Assembly: GCA_964532085.1 (NCBI GenBank)
Contig: CAZHHH010000054.1
Location: 1 to 16,780, forward strand
From: CAZHHH01 sp964532085
GTDB taxonomy: Bacteria > Bacteroidota > Bacteroidia > Bacteroidales > Marinilabiliaceae
Length of the DNA: 16,780 nt
Direction of reading: 5' to 3'
Shown here: piece by piece, positions 1 to 6,326 of the stretch
Position numbering within the stretch: position 1 is the first letter of the stretch
Layout of the letters: every line of letters starts with the position of its first letter
Notes under the pieces: generated by a model
Database searches by the model: none
The model's input: only the letters and a program-made list of their open reading frames with translations
Told to the model about the DNA's origin: nothing
Translations under genes and position numbers: made by a program

Positions 1-28
1 ATTGATTAATAACGAAACAAAGATATGA

Positions 29-1114
29 AATTATCTACTGACTTCAATAACTTTAAATACAACAGAAACCAATAAGCTCTATTTTGGTAAGTTTGATGGT
101 GCGATGGATGATATAAGAGTGTATGACAAAGTGCTTTCTATAGAAGAAATTACATATCTATATAACAATTTTGAAACAGAGATTTGTCCAGAAGTAGCTT
201 TTGCAGATCCAGAAACAGATTGTGAAGATTTACTAGCTAAGTTCTATTTTGATTCAGAAAACGAAAGTGGATTAGGATTTATGAAACTTGAGAGTGAAGG
301 TGATGATAATTTAACTTTCGATGACGATGGAGTTGTAGGAAAAGTTCTGAAAGTTAGCGAGTATGAGTCTGATGTAAATATTATTGCAAAAAAGAGGGTG
401 CAAAATTATGTGTTTCCTTATGAATATCCATCCGGTGCAGAACCAAGAACAGTATCACTGTGGCTAAAAGTGACTGATATAACTGAGCCTTTTCACGGTG
501 TATTTAATTACGGAACTGATAATGACAATAATTTTTTTGGTTCTTACTTTTCGGCTACAGGCAGTATCTATTTCCAAGGTTCTGGTGGAGGAAATGATTA
601 CAAATTGAGTGGAGCATATAATCTATCTGATTGGAATCATCTCGCGATAACTTATGATGGAGCAAGAATTAAGTTCTATGTGAATGGAGTATTAGATTTG
701 GATCAAGAACACGAGCTTGAAACTAGTGTAACAGATAAATTTTCAATTGGTGGTTTTAATGGATTTATAGATGATTTGAGAATTTATAAACGTGCATTAA
801 CTCAGACGGAGGTGACAGATATGTTTGAAAATCCTGAAGTTGATATGGTTTGTGGTGAGAGTAGTTCAAGATTAATTAAAAACTCTAAAGATAATTTACA
901 AACTGTCTATCCAATCCCAGCTAGTGATGTTTTATATGTAAGTGGTATAACCGAGACTGAGGTATACTCAATTGCAGACTTGTCGGGCAGAGTGGTATTG
1001 CAGGGTGTTATAGATGAATTCAGCAATGCTATTGATGTTTCAAAATTGGCAAGTGGATATTATGTTTTACAACTTTCAGATGGAGGTGTTTTCAAATTAA
1101 TATTTAAAAAATAA
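29..1114 (+). CDS. LamG-domain secreted protein with T9SS type A sorting tail, 5' part missing
   Basis: This is the C-terminal part of a large secreted or cell-surface protein. The frame opens at 29 after a TGA at 26-28. Its first residues (TNKLYFGKFDG then MDDIRVYDKVLS) are the last strands of one concanavalin-like LamG domain. A second complete LamG domain spans roughly residues 45-240 counted from the first ATG at 104 and ends in the same signature (FSIGGFNGFIDDLRIYKRAL). The last about 75 residues (TVYPIPASDVLYV... to VFKLIFKK) look like a Por/type IX secretion C-terminal sorting domain, a Bacteroidota hallmark. LamG domains usually bind glycans or protein ligands; the ligand here is unknown. 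The real start lies left of the window. All three forward frames contain a stop within the first 41 bases, so the frame is broken by mutation or by contig-end error. Confidence 0.85.
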   Translation, partial: NYLLTSITLNTTETNKLYFGKFDGAMDDIRVYDKVLSIEEITYLYNNFETEICPEVAFADPETDCEDLLAKFYFDSENESGLGFMKLESEGDDNLTFDDDGVVGKVLKVSEYESDVNIIAKKRVQNYVFPYEYPSGAEPRTVSLWLKVTDITEPFHGVFNYGTDNDNNFFGSYFSATGSIYFQGSGGGNDYKLSGAYNLSDWNHLAITYDGARIKFYVNGVLDLDQEHELETSVTDKFSIGGFNGFIDDLRIYKRALTQTEVTDMFENPEVDMVCGESSSRLIKNSKDNLQTVYPIPASDVLYVSGITETEVYSIADLSGRVVLQGVIDEFSNAIDVSKLASGYYVLQLSDGGVFKLIFKK

Positions 1115-1135
1115 AGGAATAAACTTAATAATGAT

Positions 1136-1175
1136 AAAAGGCAAACTTTATATTTTAATAGGGTTTGCCTTTTTT
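1136..1175 (+). terminator. Rho-independent terminator after the LamG/T9SS gene
   Basis: An 11-bp perfect stem (AAAAGGCAAAC at 1136-1146, GTTTGCCTTTT at 1163-1173) with a 16-nt loop runs into a T tract. It begins 21 bases after the stop codon at 1114 and separates the LamG gene from the restriction-modification island. Confidence 0.85.
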
Positions 1176-1278
1176 AGTTTTACTATCTGTCTTTTGGTAG
1201 TGAAGAATTTAAGGATAGATTGGTAGATGATGGGTAAATTATCTATAAAAATATTTCTTAATCCTTTAGATGATTTGT

Positions 1279-1286
1279 TATATTTG
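1279..1286 (+). promoter_or_regulatory. Candidate Bacteroidota -7 element for the adenine methylase
   Basis: TATATTTG fits the Bacteroidota -7 consensus TAnnTTTG. It would place transcription start near 1293, downstream of the longest possible start (1227) and upstream of the preferred ATG at 1377. No clear -33 TTTG is visible, so this is only weak support. Confidence 0.3.
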
Positions 1287-1376
1287 AACTATATTGAAGT
1301 AAAAAAATGGACTAAAATTCTAAAAAATATTTTTAAGAAAAACAAATTTTTGAAAACTAATAAGGATTTAACAGAA

Positions 1377-2303
1377 ATGAATAATAGCAAAATAGCAAAG
1401 CCTTTTTTAAAATGGGCAGGAGGTAAAACTCAATTGATTAATGATATTGAGAAAGTATTGCCTAAAAAAATAATAAAATCAAATTTTACTTATATTGAGC
1501 CCTTTGTAGGTAGTGGTGCTGTGCTATTTTGGATTTTAAATAATTTTCCAAATATAAAAAAAGCTGTAATAAATGATATTAATGAGGACTTAATAAATAC
1601 TTATAGAACTATAGCAAATAATCCAAAAGAGTTGATTTCCTTGTTAGAGATTTTACAATCTGAGTTTCATGCATTAGAAGGAGATGATGATAATAAAAAA
1701 GTCTATTATTATGAAAAAAGAACTTTGTTTAATACAAGGAACGAGACAAAAATAGAACAATCTGCATTGTTTATTTTTTTGAATAGAACTTGTTTTAATG
1801 GTTTGTATCGGGTTAATCGAAAAAATGAATATAATGTGCCAATGGGCAGTTATAAAAGACCAACAATATGTGATGAGGAGAACATTATTGCTGTAAGTGA
1901 GGCTTTGCAAAAGGTTGAAATTTTACATGGAGACTTTGAACAAACTTTAAATTACGCAGATGAAAATACGCTTTTCTATTTTGATCCTCCTTATAAACCT
2001 TTAAGCGAAACATCTAGTTTTAATTCGTATGCTAAAGATGAATTTGATGATAACGAACAAATAAGACTGAGAGACTTTTGTGATAAACTTGATTATTTAA
2101 ATCATTCATGGATATTAAGTAATTCAGATGTAAAAGGTAAAGATCCAAATAACAACTTTTTTGATGAACTATATTCAGATTTTAATATTCAGCGGGTGGA
2201 GGCTAAAAGAAGGATAAATGCAAATCCAAGCAAAAGAGGAAAGTTAACAGAGTTATTAATTACTAATCAGATAGATAAAGAAGAGTATGTCCGAACAATT
2301 TAA
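1377..2303 (+). CDS. dpnM: Dam/DpnM-type DNA adenine-N6 methyltransferase, predicted GATC
   Basis: This enzyme transfers a methyl group from S-adenosylmethionine to adenine N6, most likely in GATC, and protects the cell from a DpnII-type endonuclease. It is an alpha-class (D12) methylase of 308 residues. FLKWAGGKTQL lies at residues 10-20, the SAM-binding EPFVGSGAV at 41-49 and the catalytic DPPY at 203-206, followed by KPLSETSSFNSY. The frame extends upstream to an ATG at 1227, but those 50 extra residues are lysine- and isoleucine-rich and do not resemble the family. The ATG at 1377, with AAGGA 10 bases upstream, gives the normal N-terminus. The 3' end overlaps the endonuclease start at 2287 by 17 bases, so the two were co-transcribed. 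GATC is inferred from family and partner. The gene appears intact. Confidence 0.9.
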   Translation: MNNSKIAKPFLKWAGGKTQLINDIEKVLPKKIIKSNFTYIEPFVGSGAVLFWILNNFPNIKKAVINDINEDLINTYRTIANNPKELISLLEILQSEFHALEGDDDNKKVYYYEKRTLFNTRNETKIEQSALFIFLNRTCFNGLYRVNRKNEYNVPMGSYKRPTICDEENIIAVSEALQKVEILHGDFEQTLNYADENTLFYFDPPYKPLSETSSFNSYAKDEFDDNEQIRLRDFCDKLDYLNHSWILSNSDVKGKDPNNNFFDELYSDFNIQRVEAKRRINANPSKRGKLTELLITNQIDKEEYVRTI

Positions 2304-2799
2304 AATATTTATATCACAGCTTTCAGAAACTAATGCTACATTGGATTATTTTACAGACTTTGAAAAAATTAGAAACAATGTAAATAAGATAGCAATGAAA
2401 CTAAATCAGTTGAATTATTTGATTGGACAGGTTCATTTAAAAGAAGCTATAACTGAACTTTATGAAGAAAATCCAAAAACATTTGAGGTTTTAAATATTT
2501 TAATTGCAATTCGAAAAAGTAAAAAAGCAAAAACATTTAATAATCAAGGTGAGGTGGTTTTACTAGATGATTATTTTACATCACCAGATATGATATTAGA
2601 GTATATAGAAGAAACAGGACTAGCTGATGTGTTTAGAAATAAAGATATTACGAATTTAGTTGATTATGTTTTTGGAGTCGAAGTCGGTTTAGATACAAAT
2701 GCAAGAAAAAATCGTGGAGGAGATAATATGTCTAAAGCAGTTTCGCGAATGTTTGACAAAGCTGGTATTTATTATAAGAAAGAAGTTGTGTATCATTGA
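2287..2799 (+). pseudogene. dpnB: DpnII-type endonuclease, N-terminal half (gene split by insertion)
   Basis: This is the 5' portion of a DpnII-family type II endonuclease, which cleaves unmethylated GATC. Residues 1-167 are native sequence and include the family stretch LVDYVFGVEVGLDTNARKNRGG (about residues 125-146). After the GTT codon at 2785-2787 the frame enters foreign DNA, adds V-Y-H and stops at TGA 2797-2799. The 170-residue product lacks the catalytic core, which is found 3.2 kb downstream at 5985-6323. Joining 2787 to 5985 gives an uninterrupted 279-residue frame, close to the about 288 residues of DpnII. The fragment is therefore predicted inactive. It overlaps the end of the adenine methylase gene by 17 bases. 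Confidence 0.92.
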
Positions 2800-2880
2800 A
2801 AAGAACCGCTTCAACTCCAAACATTTCGAGTAAATTAAAAAATATTCTTAGAAATTTTAGTCTCAATCAATTTTGTTTCT

Positions 2881-2888
2881 TATTTTTG
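2881..2888 (+). promoter_or_regulatory. Cassette promoter -7 element
   Basis: TATTTTTG matches the Bacteroidota -7 consensus TAnnTTTG and lies 30 bases before the regulator start at 2919. The predicted start of transcription falls inside the palindrome at 2889-2901. A second copy of the same octamer at 2907-2914 is too close to the ATG to act as a promoter for that start. A cassette with its own promoter would not depend on an integron Pc promoter. Confidence 0.45.
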
Positions 2889-2905
2889 GACTTTATTAGT
2901 CTAAA
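2886..2905 (+). promoter_or_regulatory. Candidate C-box operator (GACT-N5-AGTC) of the cassette regulator
   Basis: GACT at 2889-2892 and AGTC at 2898-2901 form a palindrome with a 5-base spacer, framed by TT and AA. GACT/AGTC half-sites are characteristic of operators bound by restriction-modification controller (C) proteins. A related half-site, TTAGTCTCAA (2857-2866), resembles TTAGTCTAAA (2896-2905) and sits 39 bases upstream. The position over the predicted transcription start suggests autorepression of the regulator-methylase-endonuclease operon. Binding is inferred. Confidence 0.45.
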
Positions 2906-2918
2906 ATATTTTTGACCA

Positions 2919-3227
2919 ATGGAAACATTAGGAAAAGTTTTAAGAACAGCAAGACAAAAAAAGAAACTGATACTTCGTAAAGTCGCAGCTGCGGTTGATA
3001 TCGATCAATCGTTGATAAGTAAATTTGAAAAAGATGAACGAAAACCAACTCGTGAACAAATCACACGCTTGGCAGAGTTTTACGAAATTCCTGAATCAGA
3101 ATTAACCGTTAATTGGTATTCGGATAAAATCGCAGAAGAATTGAGATATTCTGAAGCAAGTTCAGAAATATTACGAGTAGCAGAAGAAAAAATTGAATAT
3201 TATAAAGCACAGGGAAATGGAAAATAA
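2919..3227 (+). CDS. Xre-family helix-turn-helix regulator of the cassette restriction-modification operon
   Basis: This 102-residue protein is a small DNA-binding regulator. Residues about 5-62 form a classic Cro/C1 helix-turn-helix domain (LGKVLRTARQKK, then the recognition helix region DIDQSLISKFEKDERKP and ITRLAEFYEIPESEL). The rest is a short charged helical tail, probably for dimerisation. It is the first gene of the cassette and overlaps the methylase start by 11 bases (the ATG at 3217 lies within its last codons). That position and the GACT-N5-AGTC palindrome just upstream suggest a controller-like role, timing or limiting expression of methylase and endonuclease. It is longer than the usual 75-95-residue C proteins, so a general Xre regulator is possible. 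Confidence 0.85.
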   Translation: METLGKVLRTARQKKKLILRKVAAAVDIDQSLISKFEKDERKPTREQITRLAEFYEIPESELTVNWYSDKIAEELRYSEASSEILRVAEEKIEYYKAQGNGK

Positions 3228-4461
3228 AACTTTAAAAGTAGTTGAGCTTTTTGCAGGTGTCGGTGGATTTCGATTAGGCTTAGAAAAAAGTAACTTTAAA
3301 GTTATTTGGAGCAATCAATGGGAACCGTCCACCAAAACGCAACACGCTTCAATGGTTTATGAAGCAAGATTTGGAAAAGAAAACCATTCAAATGAAGATA
3401 TTGCAACCGTTCCAACATCTGAAATTCCAGATTGTGATGTTTTATGCGGAGGTTTTCCTTGTCAAGACTATTCAGTCGCTACAACTTTAAATAATTCCAA
3501 AGGTTTAAAAGGTAAAAAGGGAGTGCTTTGGTGGTCAATTCAAAGAATTTTAGAGGAAAAAGAAAATAAACCAAAATATCTGTTTTTAGAAAACGTAGAT
3601 AGATTGCTTAAATCTCCTGCCAATCAAAGAGGGCGTGATTTTGCCGTAATGTTGCAAAGTTTAAACCAATTAGGCTATGCCGTGGAATGGAGAGTAATTA
3701 ATGCGGCAGAATATGGAATGCCTCAAAGACGAAAAAGAACTTTTATTTTGGGTTATCATAAATCAACCGATTTGTATTCAAAACTAATTGAAAGCAAACC
3801 AATAGAATGGATGACAAAAAATGGAACAATTGCAAACGCTTTTCCTGTCAAAGAATACAATACATTATTTAACCCGAAATTTGAATTAAATGGAGATTTG
3901 GTAGAAATTACCAACAACTTCAATAAAAACGGCAAAGATTCTCCATTTGAAAACACAGGAGTGATGATTGACGGAAATGTTTACAGTATCAGAACAGAAG
4001 AGAATTATAACGGAAAACAAGTTGTGCTTGGCGATGTTTTACAAAACGGAGAAGTACCTAAAGATTTCTTCATTCCCGAAACTGACAAAGAAAAATGGGA
4101 ATATTTAAAGGGATCAAAATCCTTTGAAAGAGTTTCGAAAGACGGGCATAAATACAAATATTCAGAAGGTGGAATGACTTATCCCGATGCTTTAGACAGA
4201 CCGTCCCGAACAATAATAACCGGAGAAGGCGGAAAATCTCCATCCCGATTTAAACACGTTGTAAAAACCGCAAGAGGTTTGAGAAGATTAACTCCTGTAG
4301 AATTAGAACGCCTCAATATGTTTCCTGATAATCATACCAAATTAGAAGGAATATCAGATACAAAAAGGGCATTCTTTATGGGTAATGCTCTTGTGGTCGG
4401 TGTAATTGAAAAATTAGGCAAAGAGCTTTATAAACAAGTTTTTGAATTAGTATATGCGTAA
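3217..4461 (+). CDS. DNA cytosine-5 methyltransferase, Sau3AI-type, predicted GATC
   Basis: This is a SAM-dependent C5-cytosine methyltransferase that should protect host DNA against the endonuclease encoded just downstream. It has 414 residues with ordered motifs: motif I VELFAGVGGFRLGLE (9-23), motif IV GGFPCQDYS with the catalytic Cys82, motif VI ENV (125-127), motif VIII QRRKR (170-174), a variable target-recognition region of about residues 200-325, motif IX around RPSRTIITGEGGKSPSR, and motif X GNALVVGVIEKLG near the C-terminus. A longer frame opens at an ATG at 3193, but ATG 3217 gives the usual short N-terminus. Pairing with a Sau3AI-like enzyme, and length close to the Sau3AI methylase (about 412), suggest GATm5C. 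Its end overlaps the endonuclease start by 8 bases. Confidence 0.93.
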   Translation: MENKTLKVVELFAGVGGFRLGLEKSNFKVIWSNQWEPSTKTQHASMVYEARFGKENHSNEDIATVPTSEIPDCDVLCGGFPCQDYSVATTLNNSKGLKGKKGVLWWSIQRILEEKENKPKYLFLENVDRLLKSPANQRGRDFAVMLQSLNQLGYAVEWRVINAAEYGMPQRRKRTFILGYHKSTDLYSKLIESKPIEWMTKNGTIANAFPVKEYNTLFNPKFELNGDLVEITNNFNKNGKDSPFENTGVMIDGNVYSIRTEENYNGKQVVLGDVLQNGEVPKDFFIPETDKEKWEYLKGSKSFERVSKDGHKYKYSEGGMTYPDALDRPSRTIITGEGGKSPSRFKHVVKTARGLRRLTPVELERLNMFPDNHTKLEGISDTKRAFFMGNALVVGVIEKLGKELYKQVFELVYA

Positions 4462-5845
4462 CTATGACATCAATTCAGCGAGTTCAATTATTGAATTTGC
4501 GAAAAAATTAAAAGACAAAACACTTCACGAAATTTGCGGAAAAGAGATTGTAGAACACGGTTATAAAGGGAAAGGGAATTTCGGTCAAATCTTAGAAAAA
4601 TTCTATTTCGGATATGAACCTAATTCTGATGCTGAACCTGACTTTTTAGAGACAGGCTTAGAATTAAAATCAAGTCCACTAAAAATTCTCAAAAACGGTG
4701 AATACCGATCTAAAGAACGGTTAGTTTTAAACATTATCAACTATCTCGAAGTACATAAAGAAACCTTTGAGAACAGTTCCTTTTGGAAGAAAAACGCTCA
4801 TCTCCTATTAATCTTTTACCTATGGGAAAAAGATCTAAACATTATTGACTACTTAATAAAACTTGTTGATGATTGGCAGTATTCGAATGAAGATTTAAAG
4901 ATTATAAAACACGATTGGGAAACTATTAATCAGAAGATAAAAGACGGAAAAGCACACGAAATATCCGAGGGAGATACTTTTTATCTTGGTGCCTGCACCA
5001 AAGGCTCTACAGCAGAGAAATCATTGAGAGAGCAACCTTTCAATATAGAAAAAGCTAAACAACGAGCCTACTCGCTAAAACAAGGGTATGTAAATCATAT
5101 CATTGCCAAAATAGCTAAAGATGAAAAAGATGTATTTGGTAAAATTATTCAAACGCCCGATATCTTAGATAAAGAAAATATTGAAGATTTTATTATTTCC
5201 AAATTCCAACCTTTTTACGGCAAAACAGCACAAGAAATTGAAACTCATTTTAAGTTAGGTTTAAATCAAAACGCAAAAAGTTACTTCGCTAATCTTACAA
5301 ACGCAATTCTTGGTATCGGATTAAACAAACGAATTGAAGAATTTGAGAAAGCGGATATAATTGTAAAAACTATAAGGCTAAAGGAAAATAATCTACCCAA
5401 AGAAGATATTTCATTCCCTACTTTTAGATATGATGAACTCATTGAAACAGATTGGGATGACTCAGATTTTAAAAACATTTTAGAAAGTAAATTTTTCTTT
5501 GTCTTTTATCAATTTGAAGATGATAAACTAACTCTCAAGAAAGTCAAATTTTGGAATATGCCACAATCTGACATAAAAGAAGCGAAAAAGGTTTGGGATA
5601 TTACGAAGAAAAATATCAGACAGGGAAAAATAGTGCAAGAAATCAGCGATTCGGGCAGAAGATTAACCTATTTCCCAAAGAAAACTGAAAACAGAATAAG
5701 CCACGTCAGACCTCACGCAAGAAATGCCAACGACACTTATCCTCTACCTATAAAGGATAAATTAACAGGCTTAGAAGAATATACAAAACATTGCTTTTGG
5801 TTAAACGCTAAATATGTTAAAGATGAAATTTATGAAAAGGAATAA
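4454..5845 (+). CDS. Sau3AI/MutH-type type II restriction endonuclease, predicted GATC
   Basis: This 463-residue protein resembles Sau3AI (about 489), which cuts before the G of GATC and is blocked by m5C but not by Dam methylation. The N-terminal MutH-like catalytic domain (about 25-200) carries KGKGNFGQILEKFYFGYEPN and then DFLETGLELK. Asp63, Glu70 and Lys72 reproduce the MutH D-x6-E-x-K metal-binding motif, with Glu48 upstream as a likely fourth residue. The C-terminal half (about 230-463) matches the second, non-catalytic DNA-binding MutH fold of Sau3AI, recognisable in EEFEKADIIVKTIRLKENN, ISFPTFRYDELI and the tract KVKFWNMPQSDI. The ATG at 4454 overlaps the methylase stop, implying translational coupling. 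All catalytic residues are present, so it should be active. The GATC specificity is inferred from family. Confidence 0.9.
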   Translation: MRNYDINSASSIIEFAKKLKDKTLHEICGKEIVEHGYKGKGNFGQILEKFYFGYEPNSDAEPDFLETGLELKSSPLKILKNGEYRSKERLVLNIINYLEVHKETFENSSFWKKNAHLLLIFYLWEKDLNIIDYLIKLVDDWQYSNEDLKIIKHDWETINQKIKDGKAHEISEGDTFYLGACTKGSTAEKSLREQPFNIEKAKQRAYSLKQGYVNHIIAKIAKDEKDVFGKIIQTPDILDKENIEDFIISKFQPFYGKTAQEIETHFKLGLNQNAKSYFANLTNAILGIGLNKRIEEFEKADIIVKTIRLKENNLPKEDISFPTFRYDELIETDWDDSDFKNILESKFFFVFYQFEDDKLTLKKVKFWNMPQSDIKEAKKVWDITKKNIRQGKIVQEISDSGRRLTYFPKKTENRISHVRPHARNANDTYPLPIKDKLTGLEEYTKHCFWLNAKYVKDEIYEKE

Positions 5846-5856
5846 ATTCAACGAAC

Positions 5857-5988
5857 ACACAACAAGTGGTTTGCCAAAAGTGGCAATAACCGCTTCGATT
5901 TAAACGATTATTGTTAAATTTGAAGTGTGTGCTTCGTTTCAAAGTTGGTTTTAAAATGCCACCTTCGGCAAGCCACCGCCCGTTAATA
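5857..5988 (+). repeat. attC-like recombination site (VCR-length imperfect hairpin) at the cassette end
   Basis: The left core (R'') ACACAAC lies at 5857-5863. The right core (R') begins at GTT 5982-5984. Between them, arm 5866-5885 and arm 5957-5976 are complementary at 17 of 20 positions. Two of the three mismatches become G-T pairs on the bottom strand, which is the recombining strand of attC sites. A 71-base central segment can itself form smaller hairpins (for example TTTGAAG...CTTCG..TTCAAA). The cassette's first bases are TTGTGT, so circularisation would produce GTTGTGT, the exact complement of ACACAAC, as required of an attC R''/R' pair. From the left core to the G, the span of 126 bases is similar to Vibrio cholerae repeats. 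The lengths and pairing are seen; activity is inferred. Confidence 0.7.
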
Positions 5989-6323
5989 GTACCGAGTTTA
6001 AAGAAATAGAAAGTTTAGGAGCTGATGTGAAAAGATTTGACTTTGTAATTAAGACTAAAAAGAAAACATATTTAATAGAAACAATTTATTATAATAGCGG
6101 AGGCTCAAAACTAAATGAAACAGCAAGAGCATATTCAGATGTTTCTCCAAAAATAAATCAGTATGAAGGCTATGAATTTGTTTGGATAACTGATGGACAA
6201 GGTTGGTTATCAGCAAAAAATAAGTTGGAAGAAGCATATAACATAATACCAAGTTTATATAATTTAACGACATTAAAAGAATTTACTAATAAAATAATTA
6301 ATGAATCAGTAATAAAATTTTAA
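5985..6323 (+). pseudogene. dpnB: DpnII-type endonuclease, C-terminal catalytic half (gene split by insertion)
   Basis: This is the 3' portion of the DpnII-type endonuclease whose 5' part ends at 2787. Native sequence starts right after GTT 5982-5984, reading N-S-T-E-F-K-E-I-E-S-L-G-A-D-V-K and then RFDFVIKTKKKTYLIETIYY, the beta-strand core with acidic catalytic residues of the PD-(D/E)xK type. SGGSKLNETARAY and YEFVWITDGQGW follow, both typical of DpnII homologues. It is 112 codons plus stop. A GTG at 6027 could open a 98-residue frame, but that would start inside a catalytic strand, so an independent gene is unlikely. The three bases between its stop and the ATG at 6327 tie it to the following methylase gene. 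Confidence 0.9.
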
Positions 6324-6326
6324 AAA

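Larger units (their letters stand above)
2786..5982 (+). mobile_element. Integron-type gene cassette carrying a Sau3AI-like restriction-modification system
   Basis: A 3,197-bp block interrupts the DpnII-type endonuclease gene. GTT occurs at both junctions (2785-2787 and 5982-5984), and excision restores the reading frame exactly. The block contains three same-strand genes (regulator, cytosine methylase, endonuclease) and ends in a 126-base attC-like inverted repeat. It has no transposase, no tyrosine or serine recombinase, no terminal inverted repeats and no target duplication beyond GTT. This matches the anatomy of an integron cassette recombined at a secondary G^TT site, with boundaries TT...G. 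Its composition differs from the flanks: sampled 60-base rows are about 35-40% GC inside against about 25-33% in the adjoining DpnII genes. Insertion at a fixed position is seen; the integron mechanism is inferred. At 3.2 kb with three genes it is large for a cassette. Confidence 0.75.

Noticed and set aside
1227..1376. Longer N-terminus of the Dam-like methylase from the ATG at 1227
   Set aside because: The 50 extra residues do not look like the family; MNNSKIAKPFLKWAGGK from 1377 is the normal beginning.
3193..3216. Upstream ATG start for the cytosine methylase
   Set aside because: It adds eight residues deep in the regulator gene; ATG 3217 overlaps the regulator end by 11 bases and gives the standard N-terminus.
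2804..5896. 9-base direct repeat AACCGCTTC at 2804-2812 and 5888-5896 as element ends
   Set aside because: It is short, lies 18 bases inside the left end and 86 bases inside the right end, and is not at either junction; probably chance.
2786..5982. Insertion sequence or transposon explanation for the split endonuclease gene
   Set aside because: No transposase, no terminal inverted repeats, and only a GTT trinucleotide shared at the ends; the attC-like structure fits a cassette better.
6027..6323. Independent small gene starting at GTG 6027, with AGGAG at 6017-6021
   Set aside because: The SD-like bases are part of the codons for S-L-G-A-D in the original endonuclease frame. The product would begin inside a catalytic strand, and Bacteroidota rarely rely on Shine-Dalgarno sites.
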